Assembly (NCBI GenBank): GCA_964390795.1
Contig: CAYMLQ010000335.1
Coordinates: 1-6,750, forward strand
DNA length: 6,750 nucleotides
Direction: 5' to 3'
Source of the DNA: CAYMLQ01 sp964390795
GTDB lineage: Bacteria; Verrucomicrobiota; Kiritimatiellia; RFP12; UBA1067
Below the pieces are notes generated by a model that saw only the letters and a program-made list of their open reading frames with translations, did not search any database and was not told the origin of the DNA. Made by a program: the position numbers and the translations under genes. Position 1 is the first letter of the stretch; every line of letters begins with the position of its first letter. Shown one piece after another: positions 1-6,129 of this stretch.

Positions 1-3000
1 ACCGTCAGCGCCGCAGGGATCTGGCTCGCGAGGTTCGTCGGCCCGAAGCCCTGGTATAGCGTCACCCGCACCGGTCCCGGCGTCTCCGCCGAACCGGTGT
101 TATGGACCGCGACCACGACGCGCACGGTCTGGCCGGTCGCGACGTTCGAGATTTCGAGATCATCGATTTCTTCGATTCCATCGAATCTTTCGATCCTCAC
201 ATCCCCCCGGCTCACCTTCAGGTCGGTCAGCGTCGCCGCGCTCGCGACCGTCACGTCGCGCGAGACCGGCGCGGACCAACTCGCCATCGCGTCCAGCACC
301 TGCAACGAGATCCGCCACTCGCCCGCGGGCAACCGCGTCACCGCCGACTGCGACCAGCAGAACGCCCGCGCCTGTCCGTCCGGCACGCCTTCCGCCAGCC
401 GCTCGACCGACCAGCAGTAACCGTCGACCGCATACTCGCCGCTCCCGTGCCCGAGCAGCGTGATATCCGCACCCTCCACCGGGCTCGACGGCTCCACCGT
501 GTCAATTGCCGCCACCGGCAGCGACAGGAACCAGCCCGTGACCGTCCCGGCCCCGGCGACCCAGTTCGTGTAGACGTTGTTCTCGCTCAGGACGTTCCCC
601 GTCCCGTCGGTCCATCGCCAGAACCTGTAGCCCGCGTCCGGCGTACCGGTCAAAACCGCATACCCGCCAACACCCACCCACGTGCCGCCTGTCACCGACC
701 CGCCGCCATTTGTCACGACCTGCACGTAATACGCCGCCGGCACCCAGTTCCACGTCACAGCCGACTCCACATTTGTCAGTATCGTCGCAAGGTATGTTGT
801 ACCGCCTTCAGGCGGCACGCTTCCCGTCCCCGTCCACCCGACGCACGTCCAATTCGTCCCGCCCTCGCTCACCGCCGCATCCACCGCACACGTCACCGCA
901 GATTGCCAGCAGTAGTGCATCCAAAGCCCGACCGGCGGCACAGGTGCGCCGTGCGCTGACTCAACTGTGAGCGCGTAGTCGCGCGTGTCCACATGGACTG
1001 GAGCCGTAGATGATGAACCTATTGGCGCAGTAAAAACAGCCTTGGATCCAGCGATCCTGAAACCAAAGTAAGAGCTAATATAGTCGCTTGCGTTGTAGTT
1101 TCGTCGCGCGGATCGGCAGCGACTGGCAGCGCTGAACCAACAACCACTTCGATTAACCCTGTCAGACCCTGACACCACACCATTTGGATCACTCGTCGCA
1201 CCCGAATACGCCGAGTACCAATCTAAACACCACTCAAAAACATTGCCGTGCATATCGTAGAGTCCAAACGCATTTGGCAAGTACGATCCAACCTTAGCCG
1301 ATCCCACAAGTGTGTCACCGTTCTGCGTGAAATCGTTGCCTCCATTATACCGGTACCTGCCGATCTCTGCCATGTGTGCATCACTCTGCTCGTTGGTAAT
1401 GTTGTGCCCTGAGTTCAACGCTGTAGAAGTGCCTGCCCTACAGGCATACTCCCACTGCGCCTCTGTCGGCAGGTCAAAAGCTCTACATGTCCTTACCCTT
1501 AATTTTCCAATGAAAGAAGCCGAATCAACAGAGCCAGCGTTCGGCCAGTTCGCACCAAGACTAGCCCCTCTAACATCACTGTAACTTACCTGTTCGACAG
1601 GGCGAGTATCACGGTAACTGACATTGTTGAAGTAACTCGGCCAGTTACCCATCACGCGTTCCCACTGCCTCTGCGTCACCTCGAATGGCCCAACATAGAA
1701 CACCTCTGTCAATGTTACTTGATGTAGCGTTTCTATACTATCCCGCCCCAACTCTCCCGTCGGGCTTCCCATCACAAACGTCCCCGCCGGAATCCGCCTG
1801 AGCACCAGCTTCGTGGTCTTATACTCGTCCGTCCAACCTCCGACCGGCACGCTCGCGAGGTACGTCACCGGATAGTTCGTCGCGGTCGGCCCGCCGCTCA
1901 GGTCGACCACAAGATAGTTCCCCGCCTCTGGCGAACTCACCACCGCGCTGACCTGCACGCACAGCCCGGTCAGCACCAGCCCGTTCTGGTCCGCACCCGC
2001 GTCCCAGACAATGCGCCGACCCGCGCCATTCGTCACGCCCGCGCCCACGTCACCTAAGTAGCTTGAGGCTGCCACCACCCCCGCTGCGTTCGAGACCGCC
2101 ACGCCGACCGTCAGCACGTTCGTGCCGCCGTAGTAGAGGTCATAGCCGATATCCACCAGCTTGGTGCCCGGCCGCTGGCTGGCGGTCACGTTGGCGACCA
2201 CCACCTGCGGCGAGTACACCGCCTGCACGGTCAGCGCATTCGTCACACTGCCGAACGCCGCGTCCCAGCCCTCGAAGGCCCAGCCCTGTTCCGCCTGCAC
2301 CTCCGGCGCGACCGCCGCCCCGCCATACGCCACGCTCTGCGCCAGCGCCCCGCCGCCCGAGCGCGTGCCGTGCGGACCGAGGTCGAAGATCACGGGACAC
2401 CAGAAGCTCAGCCGCGCCGTCGCGCTCGTGACCGCCCCCGCGTCATTCCAAATCACGGCGTCATACAGCCCCGCGTCCGACAGCACCGCCGACGCCAGCG
2501 TCAGCGTCGACCCTGTCGCACCCTCCACATTCACGCCCTCGCGCCGCCACTGGTAACTCGGCACCGGACTTCCCGTGGCCCCGACCGTGAACGCCGCCTG
2601 CTGCCCCGCCTGAATCCGCTGCTCCGCCGGCTGCTGCGTGATGGTCGGCACCCACGTGACCGTCAGCGTCACGACCGAACTGGTCACCACCCCATACACG
2701 TTCGACACCGTGACCCAATAACTCCCCGCGGACGACTCCTGCGCATTCGTCACCGTTAGCGCCGGGCTTGTCCCGCTAGCGATCTGCGCCCCCGCCCCAA
2801 AGTACCACCGATACGTCAACGGTGTCGTACCGTCCGCCATGACCGAGAAGGTGGCATTGGAATAGACAGGGACGAAGAGGCTCTGCGGCTGGGTGTAGAT
2901 GCGGGGTGTGAAGTAAAGGTCGACATTCAGGTACACACATCCCGGGTGCCGCAAAATAAGTCCCGAATTGCTTTCCCGCATATATGAGAGTCCGTAGTTG

Positions 3001-4607
3001 AGATCTTCGGCGAAAAGCGTCATTGATGACAGATCAACAACACTACCGACCCCATCTGCCAGCACTCGCATCCCATGCCCATATGTACCTCCTCCCCCCG
3101 TATAGTATGCAGTCATCGTTTTGATGCCACTCAAGTCTATATACCCGCCTTGCAATGCTCGAATCGGAAAGAAGTACCCATCCCAACCGGGCCCCGTCAG
3201 CGACGTCAGGGACGGCAGGTCCAGGAGGCTGCCCGCGCCCGTCGCCTCGAACGCCGGAAACAAACCCGTCACCGTCACGTAGTTCGTCAGCGCGGCGGCC
3301 CGCAGCGTCGCGCCGCCGCTCACGTAGAACGCCACCCCCGTCGCGCAACCCAGCGCCGGCAGCTCGAACGTCGCGCCGCCGCTCGCGTGGAACGCCACCC
3401 CGACGGCCGCGCGCAGCGCCCCCAGCGGCACCTGCCCGCCGTTCAGCGGCTTCACGAAGGATACAGAGCTTGCCGCGCTCGTGCCGAACGTCTCCAGCGC
3501 CCCAAGGTCCACCACGCTGTTCGTGCCGTCCGCAGTCACCTGCACCCCGTGCCCGTACTGCCCGCCCGTCACATACGGGATGTCCAGAGTCCTCAGCCCG
3601 CCCAGGTTGACACGCCCGCCCGCCAGCGCCCTCACCGGCAGCGTGTACCCGTCGTAGCCGGACGCGACGAGCGTAAGCAGGGACGGCAGGTCCAGGAGGC
3701 TGCCCGCGCCCGTCGCCTCGAACGCCGGAAACNNNNNNNNNNNNNNNNNNNNNNNNNNNNNNNNNNNNNNNNNNNNNNNNNNNNNNNNNNNNNNNNNNNN
3801 NNNNNNNNNNNNNNNNNNNNNNNNNNNNNNNNACCCGTCGTAGCCGGACGCGACGAGCGTAAGCAGGGACGGCAGGTCCAGGAGGCTCCCCGCGCCCGTC
3901 GCCTCGAACGCCGGCGACACCCCCGTCACCGTCACGTAGTTCGTCATGCCTGACAAAATAATCCTAGAACCTGCAATAGCCTTGAGTGACACTGATGTAA
4001 ACGTGCCGTTCGCGGATGCAGTGAGGCTGGCGTTGGTGCCGGAAGCGGAGAGCGTGATCCCCGGCGAGAGGGTGAGCGTCTGGGTCACCTGCACGAGCCC
4101 GGTGACGGTGGTCGAGCCTTGCCAGTTCAGCGGGCGATGGCACAGGAGGTTGCCGAGCGTGCCGCCGGCGTAGTTGACGGCGTTGGAGCCTTCGCCGATG
4201 AGGACGCTCTGGCCTGCGGACGGCACGGTGCCGCCGCTCCAGTTCGCCGCGCCGCTCCACGACACGCCGTCGCCGTTGCCGATCCAGAACTTTGAGCAGA
4301 CCACCAGCCGCGCCGTGCGGCTCGTCACGCAGCCCTCGGCGTTGCTGGCCACCAGCGCATAAACGCCGACTTCGGACGTCTGCGCAGCCGCTAGCGCGAG
4401 CGTGCAGGAGGTCGCGTCAGGGATCGGGTTGGTGGCGTTGAAGTACCACTGGAGCGCCAGCGGCTCGGAACCGGAGACGTCCGCCGCGAACGTGACCGCC
4501 TCGCCCGCTCCCGCGAGCGTGTCGGCGGGCTGGCCGGTGACGACCGGCGTGTCTGCGCGGGCGAGGCTGGAGAGCAGGAGGGCGAATGTCAGGAGAGTGG
4601 ATTTCAT
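1..4607 (-). CDS. Giant secreted multidomain protein with Ig-like, InlB-like, FGE/C-type-lectin-fold and CARDB-like modules (3' end outside window)
   Basis: One frame stays open from the ATG at 4607 to the left edge, about 1535 codons including the N gap. The start is supported by AAGGA 9 bases upstream and by a signal peptide (MKSTLLTFALLLSSLARA, cleavage near A18). Modules by residue: 20-103 Ig-like (LQWYFN, GVYALVASN); 104-220 strand-rich passenger-like region (WSGAANWSGG); about 222-565 tandem 157-residue repeats (TNYVTVTG, LLDLPSL), probably a beta-helix; 570-648 Ig-like (YRWYFG, GSYWVTVSN); 649-738 Ig-like (YQWRREG, GLYDAVIWN); 741-798 InlB B-type repeat (GWAFEGWD); 933-1186 FGE-sulfatase/SUMF1 domain (RRIPAGTFVMGSP, FDLPTEAQWEYACRAGT, GLYDMHGNVFEWC, GFRIA); about 1200-1350 two InlB-like modules (CVGWTGTGSVP, GYRFWRWTD); then a PKD/CARDB-like region (VVVAVHNTGSAETPGPVRV). 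Such domains usually mediate extracellular adhesion or glycan binding. The FGE-like domain lacks the first catalytic Cys position, so a structural or ligand-binding role is more likely than sulfatase activation. It probably shares a transcript with the upstream four-helix gene. The exact ligand is unknown. Confidence 0.9.
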   Translation of the reverse strand, partial: MKSTLLTFALLLSSLARADTPVVTGQPADTLAGAGEAVTFAADVSGSEPLALQWYFNATNPIPDATSCTLALAAAQTSEVGVYALVASNAEGCVTSRTARLVVCSKFWIGNGDGVSWSGAANWSGGTVPSAGQSVLIGEGSNAVNYAGGTLGNLLCHRPLNWQGSTTVTGLVQVTQTLTLSPGITLSASGTNASLTASANGTFTSVSLKAIAGSRIILSGMTNYVTVTGVSPAFEATGAGSLLDLPSLLTLVASGYDGXXXXXXXXXXXXXXXXXXXXXXXXXXXXXXXXXXFPAFEATGAGSLLDLPSLLTLVASGYDGYTLPVRALAGGRVNLGGLRTLDIPYVTGGQYGHGVQVTADGTNSVVDLGALETFGTSAASSVSFVKPLNGGQVPLGALRAAVGVAFHASGGATFELPALGCATGVAFYVSGGATLRAAALTNYVTVTGLFPAFEATGAGSLLDLPSLTSLTGPGWDGYFFPIRALQGGYIDLSGIKTMTAYYTGGGGTYGHGMRVLADGVGSVVDLSSMTLFAEDLNYGLSYMRESNSGLILRHPGCVYLNVDLYFTPRIYTQPQSLFVPVYSNATFSVMADGTTPLTYRWYFGAGAQIASGTSPALTVTNAQESSAGSYWVTVSNVYGVVTSSVVTLTVTWVPTITQQPAEQRIQAGQQAAFTVGATGSPVPSYQWRREGVNVEGATGSTLTLASAVLSDAGLYDAVIWNDAGAVTSATARLSFWCPVIFDLGPHGTRSGGGALAQSVAYGGAAVAPEVQAEQGWAFEGWDAAFGSVTNALTVQAVYSPQVVVANVTASQRPGTKLVDIGYDLYYGGTNVLTVGVAVSNAAGVVAASSYLGDVGAGVTNGAGRRIVWDAGADQNGLVLTGLCVQVSAVVSSPEAGNYLVVDLSGGPTATNYPVTYLASVPVGGWTDEYKTTKLVLRRIPAGTFVMGSPTGELGRDSIETLHQVTLTEVFYVGPFEVTQRQWERVMGNWPSYFNNVSYRDTRPVEQVSYSDVRGASLGANWPNAGSVDSASFIGKLRVRTCRAFDLPTEAQWEYACRAGTSTALNSGHNITNEQSDAHMAEIGRYRYNGGNDFTQNGDTLVGSAKVGSYLPNAFGLYDMHGNVFEWCLDWYSAYSGATSDPNGVVSGSDRVNRSGCWFSAASRCRSARRNYNASDYISSYFGFRIAGSKAVFTAPIGSSSTAPVHVDTRDYALTVESAHGAPVPPVGLWMHYCWQSAVTCAVDAAVSEGGTNWTCVGWTGTGSVPPEGGTTYLATILTNVESAVTWNWVPAAYYVQVVTNGGGSVTGGTWVGVGGYAVLTGTPDAGYRFWRWTDGTGNVLSENNVYTNWVAGAGTVTGWFLSLPVAAIDTVEPSSPVEGADITLLGHGSGEYAVDGYCWSVERLAEGVPDGQARAFCWSQSAVTRLPAGEWRISLQVLDAMASWSAPVSRDVTVASAATLTDLKVSRGDVRIERFDGIEEIDDLEISNVATGQTVRVVVAVHNTGSAETPGPVRVTLYQGFGPTNLASQIPAALT
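153..194 (-). repeat. 9-bp micro-repeat encoding acidic tripeptides
   Basis: TCGA cores recur at about 154, 163, 172, 181 and 190, a period of 9 bases or three codons. On the coding strand the units read ATCGAAAGA, TTCGATGGA, ATCGAAGAA, ATCGATGAT, CTCGAAATC. They encode IER-FDG-IEE-IDD-LEI, placed between SRGDVR and SNVATGQ just before the CARDB-like strand region. The stretch is AT-richer than its surroundings and looks like a local expansion in a linker. Confidence 0.7.
1053..1155 (-). other. Variable-region-like segment of the FGE/C-type-lectin-fold domain
   Basis: This is the C-terminal part of the FGE-like domain, residues about 1152-1186, reading NRSGCWFSAASRCRSARRN, then YNASDYISSYFGFRI. 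Conserved anchor residues (W, CRSA, R, GFR) alternate with positions whose codons are mostly NNC or NNT (TTC, AGC, AGT, CGC, TAC, AAC, TAT, ATT, TCT). That is the pattern expected when AAC or AAT codons of a template are randomised at their adenines, as in diversity-generating retroelements acting on C-type-lectin-fold targets. The usual family motif GGSW appears here as SGCW. No template copy or reverse transcriptase is visible in the window, and the segment is followed by several hundred more residues, whereas most such variable regions lie at the protein's C-terminus. Confidence 0.4.
3191..3950 (-). repeat. In-frame tandem repeats of 471 bp (157 residues) in the giant gene
   Basis: Equivalent bases lie at 3911, 3725 and 3254. 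The last two are 471 bp apart, exactly 157 codons. Stretches 3833-3914 and 3647-3728 differ by one base over about 80 bases, and a shorter part recurs at about 3205-3256. Each unit contains TNYVTVTG, then PAFEATGAGSLLDLPSL, then an AL.GG...L.GL segment and YGHG.(Q/R)V.ADG..SVVDL. Short strand-turn motifs rich in Gly, Leu and Val suggest a right-handed beta-helix or LRR-like solenoid (inference). The third copy diverges abruptly after LPSL into AT-richer sequence. Confidence 0.8.
3733..3832. other. Scaffold gap of 100 N inside the repeat region
   Basis: Exactly 100 N is the conventional placeholder for a gap of unknown size. Reading frame agrees on both sides. If one complete 471-bp unit spans the gap, the missing sequence should be 385 bases (or 385 plus multiples of 471), which also keeps the frame. 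The gap probably arose because near-identical repeats collapsed during assembly. Confidence 0.9.
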
Positions 4608-4616
4608 GGGTGGTAT

Positions 4617-4621
4617 TCCTT
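4617..4621 (-). promoter_or_regulatory. Ribosome binding site of the giant secreted-protein gene
   Basis: On the minus strand AAGGA lies 9 bases before the ATG at 4607. It fixes the start that gives a proper signal peptide. Confidence 0.7.
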
Positions 4622-4628
4622 GGTGGTG

Positions 4629-4723
4629 GTCGACTTCACTCGACTTCTGGCGACTTCTCCGACTTCGGGCGATTGGGGTCGGCAGGAGTCGACGGACGTC
4701 GAGCGGAGTCGACAGAAGTCGCC
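4629..4723. repeat. Palindromic decamer array A (10-bp period, CGACTTC / GAAGTCG)
   Basis: The plus strand reads CGACTTCACT, CGACTTCTGG, CGACTTCTCC, GACTTCGGGC. After a short centre near 4671-4680 it reads inverted units ending AGTC-GA at 4690, 4700, 4710 and 4720. The array is therefore an imperfect inverted repeat with strict 10-bp phasing, able to form a long hairpin. It encodes the last 30 or so residues and the stop codon of the four-helix-bundle gene and ends about 20 bases before the start of the giant gene. It aligns in the same orientation with array B at 5506-5613. Confidence 0.85.
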
Positions 4724-5478
4724 TCCCCCGCCCCGACCTCCCGCGTGCCCTTGCACTCCGGATACCCCGTACAGCCCCAGAACGCCTGGCCGGCTTTTGC
4801 GCCGCTCTTGGCCGTGCGCTTGCGCATCGGCTTGCCACACTCGGGGCAGACAGGCACGCCTGCAGCGGCCTCCTGCTTCTCGCGCTCTTCCAGCCGCACG
4901 GCTGTCATCCGCTCGCGGAAACCGCCCTCCGTCCTGAAGCTCTCGCCCTGCGACTCCAGTTGGCGGTTCAGCATATTCATGACGCGGTGCAGCAGTATCA
5001 GCAGCGCGTTCGCCGCGCGGTCCGCGTCCTTGGAGTCCAGCCACGGCGCGAACTTGTCGTACTGCGCCATGAGGTAGAGCGCGGCCTCGTGCAGCCCGTC
5101 GCCCTCTTTCAGCGGGTTCGGGTCGAGCCGGACATCGAACACCTCCTGCGCCTCCGGCGAGGGAACCTTCCACGGGGCGACCCGGCGCTTGATCAGCCAG
5201 AACTCGTAGTCTCCCTTGAGTTCCGCGAGGCTCGCCCGCGCCACGTCCGTGAGCGTCATCTCGGTGCCTTTGGACGTGCCGGCCCGCTCCGACCCCTCGG
5301 CGATGTTCTGCCGCCCCGAGCGCGCGGCCTGCGTCATCTGGTCGAACTGCCGCCCGCACGGGTCATTCGTGCGGTTCAGGAACGTCTCGCAGAACCGCCA
5401 GGTCCCGAGTTGGACGACGCACGCCATGGTGAAGGAGTCCAGCTTGCGGTAGCCGCCGTGCTTGTCGAAGAGGTTCAT
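4636..5478 (-). CDS. Four-helix-bundle (S23/suffix-domain family) protein with C-terminal topoisomerase-type C4 zinc finger
   Basis: This 280-residue protein has three parts. Residues 8-100 match the 23S rRNA-intervening-sequence/S23-like four-helix-bundle family (GGYRKLDSF, QMTQAARSGRQNIAEGSERA, TDVARASLAELKGDYEFWL). Residues about 100-200 are a further helical 'suffix' region seen in a subfamily. Residues 211-243 form a C4 zinc ribbon like those at the C-terminus of topoisomerase I (CPECGKPM ... FWGCTGYPEC). Residues 244-280 are a low-complexity tail encoded by a decamer array. The ATG at 5478 is chosen because AAAGGA lies 10 bases upstream. The zinc finger suggests nucleic-acid binding; the molecular role of the family is not established. 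Related four-helix proteins include Avd, the accessory protein of diversity-generating retroelements, but this protein is longer and carries the zinc finger, so equivalence is not claimed. The gene ends 28 bases before the giant secreted-protein gene, suggesting an operon. Confidence 0.85.
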   Translation of the reverse strand: MNLFDKHGGYRKLDSFTMACVVQLGTWRFCETFLNRTNDPCGRQFDQMTQAARSGRQNIAEGSERAGTSKGTEMTLTDVARASLAELKGDYEFWLIKRRVAPWKVPSPEAQEVFDVRLDPNPLKEGDGLHEAALYLMAQYDKFAPWLDSKDADRAANALLILLHRVMNMLNRQLESQGESFRTEGGFRERMTAVRLEEREKQEAAAGVPVCPECGKPMRKRTAKSGAKAGQAFWGCTGYPECKGTREVGAGEATSVDSARRPSTPADPNRPKSEKSPEVE

Positions 5479-5488
5479 GTCAGCAGCG

Positions 5489-5494
5489 TCCTTT
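5489..5494 (-). promoter_or_regulatory. Ribosome binding site of the four-helix-bundle gene
   Basis: AAAGGA on the minus strand, inside a purine-rich run (5489-5500), lies 10 bases from the ATG at 5478. It decides the start, because the frame stays open for some distance further upstream. Confidence 0.65.
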
Positions 5495-5505
5495 CTCTTT
5501 CTTAT

Positions 5506-5613
5506 TCGACTTCAAACGACTTCATTCGACTTCCGCGGACTTCTGGCGAGACGGCTCGACAGCCCTTCGGCTGAAGTCGATATCCGTCGAGGGGAGTCGA
5601 GTGAAGTCGCCTC
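5506..5613. repeat. Palindromic decamer array B (10-bp period), upstream of the four-helix-bundle gene
   Basis: Units of form nnCGACTTCn repeat every 10 bases from 5506 to about 5560. The centre is a tight hairpin, AGCC-CTTC-GGCT at 5561-5572. Inverted units with GTCGA follow at 5576, 5586, 5596 and one degenerate copy. It is closely similar to array A; on the minus strand both start GAGGCGACTTC and both contain CGCCAGAAGTC. It lies in the 5' leader of the four-helix-bundle gene, so together the two arrays bracket that gene. Confidence 0.85.
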
Positions 5614-5652
5614 GATCACGGCAGCGCATCCAAAACGACAGAAAACGTTCAT
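5512..5652 (-). CDS. Possible 46-residue leader peptide reading through decamer array B
   Basis: An ATG at 5652 has AAGGA 7 bases upstream (5660-5664), a good ribosome-binding arrangement. The frame runs 46 codons to TGA at 5512-5514. It begins MNVFCRFGCAAVIEATSLDS and then reads through array B. The segment EATSLDSPRRIST closely resembles EATSVDSARRPST at the C-terminus of the neighbouring four-helix-bundle protein, because both are translated from related arrays in the same frame. No known domain is seen. It could be a real leader peptide, the remnant of another gene end that carried the same array, or chance. Low confidence. Confidence 0.25.
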   Translation of the reverse strand: MNVFCRFGCAAVIEATSLDSPRRISTSAEGLSSRLARSPRKSNEVV

Positions 5653-6063
5653 CGGCTATTCCTTCGTAAAATGAAAAGTACGTAGCACGCTCTTTGCACA
5701 GGCAAGATAACCGAACTCTCAGGAGCTGGACACTCCACATGAATCCTACTTATCACACCCATCCAATTGCCTCACGCCAAGACCCGACGCTCCCACGGTT
5801 CCGATCTCCCCTTTGCGTCTCCGGGTCTTGAGCGCAGCGGGCGTGAACCCTCTCTCACTTAAACGTTCAGCGTTGCGCGTTCTTCCCGTCTCCCGTCCCA
5901 TGTGGGTGGCGCAGAAAATCCACTGAATGTGATATTTTGGAAGAATGAGGGGCAAGAGTCAATCACAGCGTCTAAGCTTCTCTGGAAAGGGCACAAGCCG
6001 ATTCATCTCATTATTGCCGCGTTGCGGAGCAGGCCTCGCCCAGAGTCCCCGCATCGCCCCACT
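5653..6063. other. Intergenic stretch without a convincing gene
   Basis: This stretch separates the divergent four-helix-bundle and ribbon-helix-helix genes. Short open frames here have no good ribosome binding site or recognisable protein character. It holds one imperfect hairpin (5779-5829) and a low-complexity run of CCCGTCT/CCCGTCC type near 5884-5900. Transcription of the minus-strand operon presumably starts in this stretch, but no clear -35/-10 pair stands out on that strand. Confidence 0.5.
5779..5829. other. Imperfect hairpin in the intergenic region
   Basis: AAGACCCG (5779-5786) is exactly complementary to CGGGTCTT (5822-5829). ACGC (5787-5790) can also pair with GCGT (5815-5818) across a three-base bulge. 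The loop is about 24 bases and no T-run follows, so a simple intrinsic terminator is unlikely. It may be part of a dispersed repeat or a regulatory structure; this cannot be decided here. Confidence 0.35.
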
Positions 6064-6091
6064 TCACTCACCGGTCACTTTTGTGTATTAT
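6064..6091 (+). promoter_or_regulatory. Candidate sigma-70-type promoter of the ribbon-helix-helix gene
   Basis: TTCACT (6064-6069) and TATTAT (6086-6091) are separated by 16 bases, near the TTGACA/TATAAT consensus. Transcription would start near 6098, leaving a short leader before the ATG at 6130. The match is by eye only, and promoter rules in this group are not known from the sequence. Confidence 0.4.
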
Positions 6092-6129
6092 GGTTCCGTT
6101 TCCGAGAATGCCCAATGAGGTATCAATCC

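Noticed and set aside
102..959. Long plus-strand open frame rich in Arg, His and Pro
   Set aside because: It lies opposite the continuous minus-strand giant gene. Its composition is that of an antisense frame in GC-rich DNA, with no domain.
3075..3953. Plus-strand frame with repeated Gln/Arg-rich sequence
   Set aside because: It is the reverse strand of the 157-residue repeats; its apparent repetition only mirrors them.
4402..5574. 390-codon plus-strand open frame
   Set aside because: It is antisense to the start of the giant gene and to the whole four-helix-bundle gene, both recognised by domain. Its protein is Arg/Leu-rich and domainless.
5506..5613. Decamer arrays as a CRISPR array
   Set aside because: The units are about 10 bases, degenerate, without unique spacers, and inverted about a centre. 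No cas genes are present.
5522..5740. 72-codon minus-strand frame ending KSAEVE
   Set aside because: The start has a poorly spaced ribosome binding site and the first half is not protein-like. The ending resembles the four-helix protein's only because it reads through the related array.
5650..5740. Sigma-70 promoter for the minus-strand operon (TTGCCT near 5700)
   Set aside because: No -10 element at a suitable distance is convincing.
5746..5955. 69-codon minus-strand frame in the intergenic region
   Set aside because: No ribosome binding site or recognisable protein pattern; it overlaps a hairpin and low-complexity sequence.
5902..6129. N-terminal extension of the ribbon-helix-helix gene starting at 5902
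   Set aside because: The extension is not protein-like, and both the candidate promoter (6064-6091) and the TGAGG site favour starting at 6130.
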